From Cypionkella sp. (GTDB lineage: Bacteria > Pseudomonadota > Alphaproteobacteria > Rhodobacterales > Rhodobacteraceae): a stretch of 39,627 nt of DNA. This document shows, one piece after another, positions 25,357 through 32,430 of the stretch (positions within the stretch are counted from its first letter, which is position 1; every line of letters starts with the position of its first letter). Below the pieces are notes generated by a model. It was not told where the DNA came from, made no database searches, and was given only the letters and a program-made list of their open reading frames with translations. The stretch spans positions 1 through 39,627 of the forward strand of contig JALOSF010000026.1 in assembly GCA_025458525.1 (NCBI GenBank), in the 5' to 3' direction. Position numbers and translations under genes: made by a program.

Positions 25357-25372
25357 TGGATCACCTCCTTTC
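25357..25372 (-). promoter_or_regulatory. Extended Shine-Dalgarno complementary to the 16S rRNA 3' end
   Basis: Minus-strand GAAAGGAGGTGATCCA is the exact complement of the universally conserved 16S 3' end (TGGATCACCTCC plus TTTC). Ordinary ribosome sites in this window match 4-7 nt. The plus strand here therefore equals the 16S tail, but its flanks do not resemble rRNA. Confidence 0.7.
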
Positions 25373-25414
25373 AAATGGTTGCCGATAGGGTCAGCGTGAC
25401 ACAGATTTTGTGCC

Positions 25415-25420
25415 TGTCAA
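25415..25420 (-). promoter_or_regulatory. Candidate -35 of the intergenic RNA
   Basis: Minus-strand TTGACA, just downstream of the yhhQ stop and 43 nt upstream of the extended Shine-Dalgarno. The -10 is not clear (ACGCTG at the 17-nt spacing). Confidence 0.35.
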
Positions 25421-25426
25421 ACAATT

Positions 25427-26050
25427 TTACGCAATCGGTGCGGTCAATTTTCTGACAATCAAACGGAATGGCAAAAGTGCCACCAAAGCGAGCAGAAGTT
25501 TGACAGACCAGTCGGCAACCGCCAACGAAACCCAAAGCGGCGCCATCGGACCAAGGCCAAGGATGGGCAGCAGTTCATTGGCCCAGGACACGTCATTGCC
25601 GGGTTCCAGCACCGCAAGAGGCGCCGAGAAGGCAATGGTAAAGAACAGCGCCGTATCGACCGAAGAACCGACCAGCGTCGAAATCAGCGGCGCGCGCCAC
25701 CATGTGCCAGAGCGGAACCTGTCAAAGACCGCCACGTCCAGAAGTTGTGCGGCAAGAAACGCCGTGCCCGAAGCAATGGCGACACGCCATGTCACAAGCG
25801 GGCCAAACTCGCCCATGATCTGTGTGCCGATCAGCGAACAGGCGACGCCCACGGCAAAGCCGAAGAAAACCACGCGCCGCGCGGCGTGCGCCCCATAAAG
25901 CCGATTGGTCAGATCGGTGATCAGAAAGGCGAGCGGATAGGTGAATGCCCCCCAGGTCAGCCACTGGCCGAACAGGAACTGCACAAGAATGTTCGAGGCC
26001 ACGACAGTCGTGGCCATGGCAAGAATGCCAGGCAGAAGTCTTTGCATCAT
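25427..26050 (-). CDS. yhhQ: Queuosine precursor transporter, YhhQ/VUT family
   Basis: A 207-residue inner-membrane protein with about six helices, matching the DUF165/VUT family that imports queuosine precursors (preQ0/preQ1). Landmarks are the first helix MATTVVASNILVQF, the signature FTYPLAFLITDLTNRLYG (about residues 35-53), FFGFAVGVACSLIGTQIMG, and LISTLVGSSVDTALFFTIAF near residue 130. ATG 26050 or the next ATG at 26047 is the start. The leader carries a preQ1-I riboswitch at 26053-26086 that overlaps the ribosome site, which strongly supports the assigned substrate. Rising preQ1 would shut off translation. Queuosine synthesis genes are not in the window. Confidence 0.93.
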   Translation of the reverse strand: MMQRLLPGILAMATTVVASNILVQFLFGQWLTWGAFTYPLAFLITDLTNRLYGAHAARRVVFFGFAVGVACSLIGTQIMGEFGPLVTWRVAIASGTAFLAAQLLDVAVFDRFRSGTWWRAPLISTLVGSSVDTALFFTIAFSAPLAVLEPGNDVSWANELLPILGLGPMAPLWVSLAVADWSVKLLLALVALLPFRLIVRKLTAPIA

Positions 26051-26052
26051 GT

Positions 26053-26086
26053 GATCCGTTTTTTATGCAAGGTCGCGGAGACTTGC
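26053..26086 (-). promoter_or_regulatory. preQ1-I riboswitch upstream of yhhQ
   Basis: Minus strand: P1 is GCAAG (26086-26082) pairing with CTTGC (26071-26067) around the 10-nt loop TCTCCGCGAC. A tail ATAAAAAAC then GGA follows. CCG in the loop (26078-26076) pairs with CGG in the tail (26058-26056), extended by U26079-A26055, making the H-type pseudoknot. The first loop base is U (26081), the last is C (26072), and A26059 precedes the P2 strand: these are the three positions that contact preQ1 in known structures. Loop length equals that of the Thermoanaerobacter aptamer, and ATAAAAAAC equals the B. subtilis tail (both from memory). P2 sequesters the GGA of the ribosome site, so control is translational. 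Confidence 0.87.
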
Positions 26087-26110
26087 CCCCCGCTGGACTG
26101 GGGACGCGCT

Positions 26111-26139
26111 GCCCTAGGGCAGCAATGCGCGCCTGTCAA
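26111..26139 (-). promoter_or_regulatory. Candidate yhhQ promoter with overlapping palindrome
   Basis: Minus-strand TTGACA (26139-26134), 17-nt spacer, TAGGGC (26116-26111). The -35 lies on the stop codon of the upstream gene. A perfect 16-bp palindrome GCTGCCCTAGGGCAGC (26108-26123) covers the -10; it could be an operator or a hairpin. Transcription from about 26104 would give a leader of roughly 54 nt, mostly riboswitch. Confidence 0.5.
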
Positions 26140-27074
26140 TCCGTCACGCGGTATTCCACGATCTCGGTGCGCAGGATGGGCAGGAAATTATCGTCCGCGA
26201 TCATGGTGAGGCGCAGGGTGCCGGCAGCGTCTTGCCACACCGACAGACCTTCCAGGTTGCCATGCTGCCCGGTTTGCGATTGCAGCACAAGGCGCCGGTC
26301 GCCAAGCCCCTGTTTCCCAAGGGCGAAAGATCGAACCCGGCTGGCAAACCCCGCAATTCCGTGAAACGCGCGTTCCAACACATACAGCCGGCCATCAGGG
26401 CCAAAATCGGCCGAGACCGGCAAAAACCCGCCTTCGCGGGGCAGGACGAAAGGTTGCGTCCATCGGCCGTTTGCAAAGCGCCAGACCGGAAAATCGGGGC
26501 CATTCGGATTGCCCGGCTGTCCGGTCAGCAGCCGGATGCGCTTGGAGCCCGACAACTCCTCCGGGATCGTGTAGAGGACACCTTTCGCATCCACGGCCAA
26601 GGCTTCCAGCGCGGCGTTACGGGGAAATCTGCGAAACTCGGGCGGCGTGGGCAGATTTTCTGCCGGCCCTGCGATATCGGCATAGCGCAGCACGCGCGCC
26701 GCCCCTTCGAAGGACACGTAAAAGCTGCCATCCGGGGCAAGGGCCATGCCTTCGCTGTCATTGCGCCCCGCCGCCAGCGCTGTGTCGCCGTTGGACCGAA
26801 GACGCCGCAGGGGGCCAGCCTCGACCCCGCTGATGGTGCCATCCGCCGCCCGCAACAGACGGCCTTGCACAAAACTGCCCCTGTCGCTCAGCGCGACAAA
26901 ACGGGTGCCGTCACGCGACACCTCAAGGGCGGAAAATCCGCCAAAGCGATCGTCGGCCATGGTCCAGCGATGGGCCCCAAGAAACCCCGCCGGCGGTGTC
27001 GGGCTGGCGCTGCCTTGCAGGGCAAGGGCGACAACCGCCGCCGCGATCACCGCGAGGCGAGAACGTCTTGGCAT
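26136..27074 (-). CDS. Exported esterase-like protein of the phytase-like beta-propeller family
   Basis: 312 residues with a Sec signal peptide (MPRRSRLAVIAAAVVALALQ, cleavage near GSA-SP), so it is periplasmic. The mature protein matches the 'esterase-like activity of phytase' family (PF13449) by pattern: FGGFSALEVSRDGTRFVALSDRG, NDSEGMALAPDGSFYVSFEG, LEALAVDAKGVLYTIPEE and LEGLSVWQDAAGTL are propeller-blade repeats with acidic metal-binding residues. The substrate is unknown; phosphoesters are plausible. It overlaps the end of mepA by 28 nt in another frame, so it is translated from the same transcript. Confidence 0.82.
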   Translation of the reverse strand: MPRRSRLAVIAAAVVALALQGSASPTPPAGFLGAHRWTMADDRFGGFSALEVSRDGTRFVALSDRGSFVQGRLLRAADGTISGVEAGPLRRLRSNGDTALAAGRNDSEGMALAPDGSFYVSFEGAARVLRYADIAGPAENLPTPPEFRRFPRNAALEALAVDAKGVLYTIPEELSGSKRIRLLTGQPGNPNGPDFPVWRFANGRWTQPFVLPREGGFLPVSADFGPDGRLYVLERAFHGIAGFASRVRSFALGKQGLGDRRLVLQSQTGQHGNLEGLSVWQDAAGTLRLTMIADDNFLPILRTEIVEYRVTD

Positions 27075-27940
27075 TGCTTGGGCAGGTCCGCCATCGTGTA
27101 TTCGCGCGGGTGGCGCTTGCGAGGAACGTCGGGGTCAACCGGCTTTTTCGTCGTGGATTTTGGCGGGTTCAGGTAATCCGTCACCCACCACATCAAGGTC
27201 TCGTCGCACCCGTTGCCGCCCTTCGACAGATCGGCCACCGTGGGCGTCTGCGTCTCGCACAGCCGCGCGCCCTTGGGGCATTTCAGCCGCACATGGAAAT
27301 GCGTGTCATGGCCGGCAACAGGGCGTATCTTTTGCAGCCATTTGGTGTCGGCCCGGGTTGCGGTCTTGCACATCTCGATCTTGACCGCCGCTGCCACAAA
27401 GATGCGATCGACGCGGGGGTCAAGTGCCGCCGCCTTCATCACCGCCTCATGCCGTTTGGTCCAGTTCCGTGTCACCGATTTCTGATCCGCCGACCGAACC
27501 GGAATGGACGAGATGTTCTCACGCTCGGCCCGTGTCAGGTTCAACCGCTCTGGCGGCAGTTGCCAGATATCGGCATCCAGCCCGATCTGATGGCTGGCAT
27601 GGCCGCTGGTCATCGGGCCACCGCGCGGCTGGCTGATGTCGCCGATGTAAAGCCCCGCCCAGCCGATCTGTTGCGCGGTGCGGCTCAGGTCCACAAGGAA
27701 GTCGATCATCACCGGATGCCCGAAATTGCGCCCGCGTGACAGACGCATCGCCTGCCAGCTTGCCCCGGTTTCGGGCAATTCCACCAGACCCGCCGCGCAA
27801 CCTTTTGCATAAGACCCGATGGGCATGGCCTTTTGCTGGCTTGGAGTGTCATGCGCGCCAAACAGTTTGTTGGCCAGTTGCTGCGCCTGCACCGCCCCCG
27901 GCAGGCAAAGCGCCGCGATCAAAATCAGGGATCGGATCAT
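27047..27940 (-). CDS. mepA: Penicillin-insensitive murein endopeptidase
   Basis: MepA cuts D-Ala-mDAP and mDAP-mDAP cross-links of peptidoglycan in the periplasm. The 297-residue protein has a Sec signal peptide (cleavage after VQA, residue 19). The LAS-type zinc-site motifs are GGPMTSGHASHQIGLDADI (about residues 107-125) and GHDTHFHVRLKCP (about 210-222). Six or more cysteines (GCAAG, EMCKT, LKCPK, RLCET, NGCDE, KQCQD) fit the family's disulphides. Compared with E. coli MepA it has a lysine/proline-rich C-terminal extension. Its start overlaps the MFS stop as ATGA. Confidence 0.95.
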   Translation of the reverse strand: MIRSLILIAALCLPGAVQAQQLANKLFGAHDTPSQQKAMPIGSYAKGCAAGLVELPETGASWQAMRLSRGRNFGHPVMIDFLVDLSRTAQQIGWAGLYIGDISQPRGGPMTSGHASHQIGLDADIWQLPPERLNLTRAERENISSIPVRSADQKSVTRNWTKRHEAVMKAAALDPRVDRIFVAAAVKIEMCKTATRADTKWLQKIRPVAGHDTHFHVRLKCPKGARLCETQTPTVADLSKGGNGCDETLMWWVTDYLNPPKSTTKKPVDPDVPRKRHPREYTMADLPKQCQDVLASR

Positions 27941-29268
27941 GCCTGTTCTCCATCCGGTTTGACCCAGAGTAACAGGAACAAGCCGATCAGGAACAGCCCG
28001 ATCAGCGGGGTCACGCCAAGTTGTTGGCTGCCGGTCAGGTCTGTCACGACCCCGATCGACAAGGGTGCGATGAATGACGTCGCTTTTCCGGCAAGCGCAT
28101 ACATCCCGAAGGCCTCGGTCATGCGGCCGGGTGCGGCCTGACGCACCATCATCGTCCGGCTGGAGGATTGCAGCGATCCGCCCCCCGCCCCGATCAGCGC
28201 GCCCAGAATGTAGAACGCGATGTCGGGCAGGGTGCTGTCGGGCCCCACCGGCACGCCAAACACGCTTTCACGGCTGACAAAGACCACCGCAATCGCGACC
28301 AGCGTCAGAACAACCACGTTCAGGATGATGACGGGCTTTGGCCCCATCCTGCTGTCCATCATGCCGCCAAGCCATGCGAAGATCGCCCCGGTCAAGGCTG
28401 CCAGAATCCCGAATATGCCCACATTGGTGACGGACCAGCCCAGAACCCCCGCCGCGTAGATGCCACCAAAGGTATACATGCCGTTCAGCGCGTCACGATA
28501 GAACATCGACGACCCGAGATAGGCAAACAAGCTCGGCTGACGCGGCAGATTGGCCAGCGTCGCCTTCAACTCGGGCCAGGCCGCACGCAGTGCCGCACCG
28601 ATCGGCAGGGCGTCGGGCTTGCGCGGTTCCTTGACCCAAAGAAAGAAGGGGATCATGAACAGCATGAACCACAGCGCCGTCAGCGGCCCCACGGCCCGGG
28701 TGCCTTCGCGCGTTGCAGGGTCAAGGCCCAACAGCGGCGCCTTGCCCAGAAGCGTCACGCCCCTGTCGTTTTCGGCGAGGAACAAAAGCATGATGACCAA
28801 GGCCACGATGCCGCCCATATAGCCAAAAGCCCAGCCATTGCCCGAGATGCGCCCCAGATCGGCGCGCGGGCACAGGTCGGGCAGCATGGCGTTGGTGAAG
28901 GTGGTCGCAAACTCCATCCCGATCAGGCCGATGCAAAACAGCAGCATGACCAGCCACACGTTGAAATCCGCAGGCGCCGAAAACCACAACCCCCAGGCGC
29001 CGATCACATAAAGCGCGGAAAACAGCCAGATAAAGGTCATTCGCCCGCCCGACTTGTCCGCCACCGCCCCAAGCAGAGGCGACAAGACGGCAATAATCAG
29101 GCCCGCCGTGCCGATACCATAGCCCCAAATCGCCTGCGCGGCGCTGCCATCGCCGATGACACTCACCACATAGGGGCCGAAGATAAAGGTCAACAACAAG
29201 GTGTTGTATGGCTGGCTGGCCCAGTCAAAGAAATACCAACCCCAGATGCGTTTGCGTGCCGCGTCCAT
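27937..29268 (-). CDS. MFS transporter, UMF1 (Atg22-like) type
   Basis: A 443-residue inner-membrane protein with about twelve helices. The N-terminal RKRIWGWYFFDWASQPYNTL is the signature start of the UMF1/Atg22-like family. AVADKSGGRMTF fills the loop 2-3 MFS motif, and GGSLQSSSRTMMVRQAAPGRMTEAFG lies between helices 9 and 11. Atg22 exports amino acids from the yeast vacuole; bacterial substrates are not defined. ATG 29268 has AGGGGGG upstream; the frame extends to 29325 without support. It is the first gene of an operon with mepA and the phytase-like gene, so transport of cell-wall turnover products is a reasonable guess. Confidence 0.87.
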   Translation of the reverse strand: MDAARKRIWGWYFFDWASQPYNTLLLTFIFGPYVVSVIGDGSAAQAIWGYGIGTAGLIIAVLSPLLGAVADKSGGRMTFIWLFSALYVIGAWGLWFSAPADFNVWLVMLLFCIGLIGMEFATTFTNAMLPDLCPRADLGRISGNGWAFGYMGGIVALVIMLLFLAENDRGVTLLGKAPLLGLDPATREGTRAVGPLTALWFMLFMIPFFLWVKEPRKPDALPIGAALRAAWPELKATLANLPRQPSLFAYLGSSMFYRDALNGMYTFGGIYAAGVLGWSVTNVGIFGILAALTGAIFAWLGGMMDSRMGPKPVIILNVVVLTLVAIAVVFVSRESVFGVPVGPDSTLPDIAFYILGALIGAGGGSLQSSSRTMMVRQAAPGRMTEAFGMYALAGKATSFIAPLSIGVVTDLTGSQQLGVTPLIGLFLIGLFLLLWVKPDGEQA

Positions 29269-29349
29269 CTTGCCCCCCTTTGGCCCTTGCTGGCCCTTGG
29301 CGGGATCAAGCCTGAAAAGGGTCACAGGCGCAAGACGGGCATGATGCGC

Positions 29350-29895
29350 TTATTGCATCGGCGGCCAGGGGCGGGCCGCATCCGCCTCGATCCAGGCGAT
29401 CACCCAGGCGGGCAAGGGCGGGCTTTCTGGCGACAGGCCAAAGGCGCGCGCCATATCGGCGGGCGGCACGATCCCGGCCTTGCCCCGCGCGCCCGCCCCC
29501 GTTACCGCCGACCGGATCAGGATATGCGACGTGCATTCGCCGCGCCGCCACATCGACTGCTCGATATACAGGAACCGCGCGTCCCAGCCGATGATCCGGG
29601 TGCGCATTTCGACCCGATGAAACATCTTGACCCGGCGGCGATAGCGCGTGGTGTTGCCCGCCACGGCCAACCCCCAGCCCCGCGCCTTCAGCACCTTGTG
29701 CAGCCCCATCCGTTGCCCGAGCGGAATGCGCCCCAGATCATAAAGCGTCAGGGTGCGGCCGTTGTTCAACTCCATCCACGGGTCGATGTCCCAGGGCCAG
29801 CAGATGTGATGGCTGACATGCGTGTCAAAAATGCCCAAGGCGGGCGCGTTGCGAAATTTGAACAATTCCTTGAACATTCGGGCATAGGGATACAT
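29350..29895 (-). CDS. Hot-dog fold thioesterase family protein
   Basis: 181 residues. The segment HHICWPWDIDPWMELNNGRTLTLYDLGR (about residues 26-53) is the hot-dog motif with the catalytic-region Asp/Asn before the long central helix. YRRRVKMFHRVEMRTRIIGWD and FLYIEQSMWRRGECTSHILIR are the following strands. Such proteins hydrolyse acyl-CoA or acyl-ACP thioesters; the substrate is unknown. ATG 29895 has GGAAGG upstream, giving MYPYARMFKELFKFRNAP. It is divergent from yggT with a 144-nt gap in which I see no firm promoter. Confidence 0.85.
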   Translation of the reverse strand: MYPYARMFKELFKFRNAPALGIFDTHVSHHICWPWDIDPWMELNNGRTLTLYDLGRIPLGQRMGLHKVLKARGWGLAVAGNTTRYRRRVKMFHRVEMRTRIIGWDARFLYIEQSMWRRGECTSHILIRSAVTGAGARGKAGIVPPADMARAFGLSPESPPLPAWVIAWIEADAARPWPPMQ

Positions 29896-30039
29896 GCGCG
29901 GCCTTCCGGTTTGACGCACTTCCCCTGCCCCGGCCTTACGTAATCGTCAAGTCGGACGCAGCGGAAGCCAGTTGCCCTTTGACGGTCCGCGCGATACCAC
30001 TGCCACAACCCCTAGGTTCTTGTTGACAAGGTCGCCCCA

Positions 30040-30318
30040 ATGATTGCGCTTCGCGATACCCTTCTTCTGATCCTGAACATCGCGCAATGGATCATCATCG
30101 CGCATATCATCATGTCCTGGCTGATCAATTTTCAGGTGCTGAACCTGCGTCAGCCGCTGGTCGCGCAAATCTGGGACGGTCTCAACCGCCTGCTGGAGCC
30201 GGTCTATTCCCGCATCCGGTCGGTCCTGCCCAACCTTGGGGGCTTGGATCTTGCGCCGCTGATCGTGCTGATCGCGATCTTCTTTCTGCAACGGCTGGTC
30301 GCAACCGGCGGGTTCTGA
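30040..30318 (+). CDS. YggT family membrane protein
   Basis: 92 residues with two membrane helices: LLLILNIAQWIIIAHIIMSW (about 5-25) and LDLAPLIVLIAIFFLQRLV (about 68-87). Between them is the amphipathic family motif VLNLRQPLVAQIWDGLNRLLEPVYSRIRSVLPNLGG, in which LEPVYSRIR is diagnostic. YggT proteins are linked to cell division or shape and osmotic balance in several bacteria, but no biochemical role is established. It is 6 nt upstream of recQ and is probably co-transcribed. Confidence 0.92.
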   Translation: MIALRDTLLLILNIAQWIIIAHIIMSWLINFQVLNLRQPLVAQIWDGLNRLLEPVYSRIRSVLPNLGGLDLAPLIVLIAIFFLQRLVATGGF

Positions 30319-30324
30319 CCGCCG

Positions 30325-32367
30325 ATGCAAGACCCGCTGACCCTGTTGCGCAGCGTCTTCGGCTTTCCGGGGTTCCGCCCCGGGCAGGAGGAGATCGTGC
30401 AGGCCGTGCTGGCGGGCCGCAACACGCTTGCCATCATGCCCACCGGGGGCGGCAAATCGCTGTGCTTTCAGCTGCCCGCGCTGTGCCGCGACGGGGTGAC
30501 GGTGGTGATCTCGCCGCTGATTGCGCTGATGCGCGATCAGGTCCGGGCGCTCCGCGCGGCGGGGGTGGAGGCGGGGGCGCTGACCTCGGGCAATACGGAC
30601 GAGGAAACCGAAGAGGTCTTCACCGCCATCGACGAAGGCCGGCTGAAACTGCTCTACATGGCCCCCGAACGCCTTGCCTCGGGGGGGGCGGTGTCGCTTT
30701 TGCGCCGTGCCCGCGTTGGCCTGATCGCGGTGGATGAGGCGCATTGTGTCAGCCAATGGGGCCATGATTTCCGCCCCGATTACCTGCGCATTGGCGAATT
30801 GCGCCGCACGCTTGGCGTGCCGCTGGCCGCCTTTACCGCCACCGCGGATGAGGAAACCCGGGCCGAGATCGTCACCCGCCTGTTCGACGGCTCCCCGCCG
30901 GAAACCTTCCTGCGCGGGTTCGACCGGCCCAACATCCACCTCGCCTTTGCGGTCAAGGACAAGCCCCGCGACCAGATCCTGCGCTTTGCCGCCGCCCGGA
31001 AGGGCCAGTCCGGCATCGTCTACACCGCGTCCCGCGCCCGGACCGAGGTGATCGCCCAGGCACTGCGCGAGGAGGGCCATTCCGCCTGCCACTACCACGG
31101 CGGGATGGAGGCCGAAGACCGCCGCCGCGTGGAAATCCGGTTCCAGCAAGAAGATGGGCTGATCGTGGTCGCCACCATCGCCTTTGGCATGGGGATCGAC
31201 AAACCCGATATCCGCTGGGTGGCGCATGCCGATCTGCCCAAGTCGATCGAGGGCTATTATCAGGAAATCGGCCGCGCGGGCCGCGACGGGGCGGCGGCGG
31301 AAACGCTCACGCTTTATGGCCCTGACGATATCCGCCTGCGCCGCACCCAGATTGATGAGGGCGCCGCCCCGCCCGACCGCAAGGCCGCCGACCACGGCCG
31401 GCTGAACGCTCTGCTCGGCCTGGCCGAGGCCACCGCCTGCCGCCGTCAGGTGCTGCTGGGATATTTCGGCGAGGCGTCAACGCCCTGCGGCAATTGCGAT
31501 CTTTGCGACCGTCCGGTCGATGTGTTCGACGCGACCGAGCCTGTGCGCAAGGCGCTGTCGGCGATCCTGCGCACCGGCGAATGGTTCGGCGCGGGGCATC
31601 TGATCGATATCCTGACCGGCAATGCCACCACCAAGGTGCGCGAAAAGGGGCATGACCAACTGCCCACCTTCGCCGTCGGGCGCGATCTGTCGAAACCCGC
31701 CTGGGGCGCGGTGTTCCGTCAGATGATGGGGCGCGATCTGGTGCGTCCCGACCCCGACCGCTATGGCGCGCTGCGGATGACCGACGCCGCCCGCCCGATC
31801 CTGCGCGGCGAGGCCAGCATTTCGCTGCGCCGCGATACGATTGCCACCGCCATTCCGCGCATGGCGGTGAAAACGCTGGTGTCAGAGGATGATGCGCCCC
31901 TGCTCTCGGCGCTGAAAGCCAAGCGCCGCGCCCTGGCCGAGGCGGCAGGTGTGCCGGCCTATGTGGTCTTTCCCGACCGCACGCTGATCGAGATGGCCGA
32001 GCGCAAGCCCGCCACGCTGGACGACATGGCCGGGATCACCGGGGTCGGCGCGAAAAAGCTGGAAAGCTATGGTGCGGCCTTTCTTGGTGTCATCAACGGG
32101 GCCGCGACCGGCCTGCACCCGGCGCGGATGCGGCTGGCGGGCAAGCCGTCGGGCGCGGTCTATGACCGTCTGGCCGAGGTGCAGGTGCAGCTCATGCGCG
32201 GGATCGACGGCACCGGCAAGCCGCTCAGCCTGTCGCCCGGAACCCTGCGCAAGATCGCCGAGGCGCGCCCCTCCACCCTGTCGGATCTGGACAGGATCGG
32301 GGATCTTGGCCCCGCCAAGATCGAACGCTTCGGCACGGCCTTTCTTGAGGTTCTGCGCGACGCCTAG
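30325..32367 (+). CDS. recQ: ATP-dependent DNA helicase RecQ
   Basis: A 3'-5' DNA helicase for recombination and stalled-fork repair (RecF pathway). 680 residues. Walker A is MPTGGGKS (Lys44), and the DEAH box VDEAHCVSQWGHDFRPDY is at about 136-153. Motif VI QEIGRAGRDG is near residue 313. The zinc-binding cysteines are Cys372, Cys388, Cys391 and Cys394 (ACRRQ...PCGNCDLC). The winged helix is at about 405-515. Two HRDC domains sit in tandem (about 522-595 and 608-680), each ending in a helix-hairpin-like GxGAKKLESYG or LGPAKIERFG; E. coli RecQ has one. Confidence 0.97.
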   Translation: MQDPLTLLRSVFGFPGFRPGQEEIVQAVLAGRNTLAIMPTGGGKSLCFQLPALCRDGVTVVISPLIALMRDQVRALRAAGVEAGALTSGNTDEETEEVFTAIDEGRLKLLYMAPERLASGGAVSLLRRARVGLIAVDEAHCVSQWGHDFRPDYLRIGELRRTLGVPLAAFTATADEETRAEIVTRLFDGSPPETFLRGFDRPNIHLAFAVKDKPRDQILRFAAARKGQSGIVYTASRARTEVIAQALREEGHSACHYHGGMEAEDRRRVEIRFQQEDGLIVVATIAFGMGIDKPDIRWVAHADLPKSIEGYYQEIGRAGRDGAAAETLTLYGPDDIRLRRTQIDEGAAPPDRKAADHGRLNALLGLAEATACRRQVLLGYFGEASTPCGNCDLCDRPVDVFDATEPVRKALSAILRTGEWFGAGHLIDILTGNATTKVREKGHDQLPTFAVGRDLSKPAWGAVFRQMMGRDLVRPDPDRYGALRMTDAARPILRGEASISLRRDTIATAIPRMAVKTLVSEDDAPLLSALKAKRRALAEAAGVPAYVVFPDRTLIEMAERKPATLDDMAGITGVGAKKLESYGAAFLGVINGAATGLHPARMRLAGKPSGAVYDRLAEVQVQLMRGIDGTGKPLSLSPGTLRKIAEARPSTLSDLDRIGDLGPAKIERFGTAFLEVLRDA

Positions 32368-32430
32368 CCAGGCTGGTCTGGACATGCGCGGTCCACACCA
32401 TATCTTGTGGTCCGTCTGAGAGGATCTTCC

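Larger units (their letters stand above)
24942..25426 (-). other. 485-nt intergenic region with a structured RNA/leader candidate
   Basis: The only gene-free stretch above 300 nt. Reading the minus strand from yhhQ toward the BCCT gene it holds: a TTGACA box (25420-25415), a 16-nt Shine-Dalgarno (25372-25357), an 18-codon ORF (25356-25300), a hairpin spanning that ORF's stop (25303-25286), an anti-Shine-Dalgarno (25245-25238), and a 13-bp hairpin (25230-25200). The remaining 24942-25199, nearer the BCCT start, shows only a weak hairpin (around 25170-25190) and A-rich patches. Whether this is a cis leader for the BCCT gene or a separate small RNA cannot be settled from sequence. Confidence 0.55.

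Noticed and set aside
25356..25372. Fragment of a 16S rRNA gene
   Set aside because: Only the last 17 nt match; the preceding sequence (TAGACA) and the following sequence do not resemble 16S or the rRNA spacer.
28168..29943. Plus-strand open frame of about 590 codons
   Set aside because: Antisense to the MFS and thioesterase genes, with low-complexity Arg/Gln/His-rich translation and no motifs.
29936..29943. Palindrome TTACGTAA between the thioesterase and yggT genes
   Set aside because: Eight bases is too short to support an operator without a conserved second copy.
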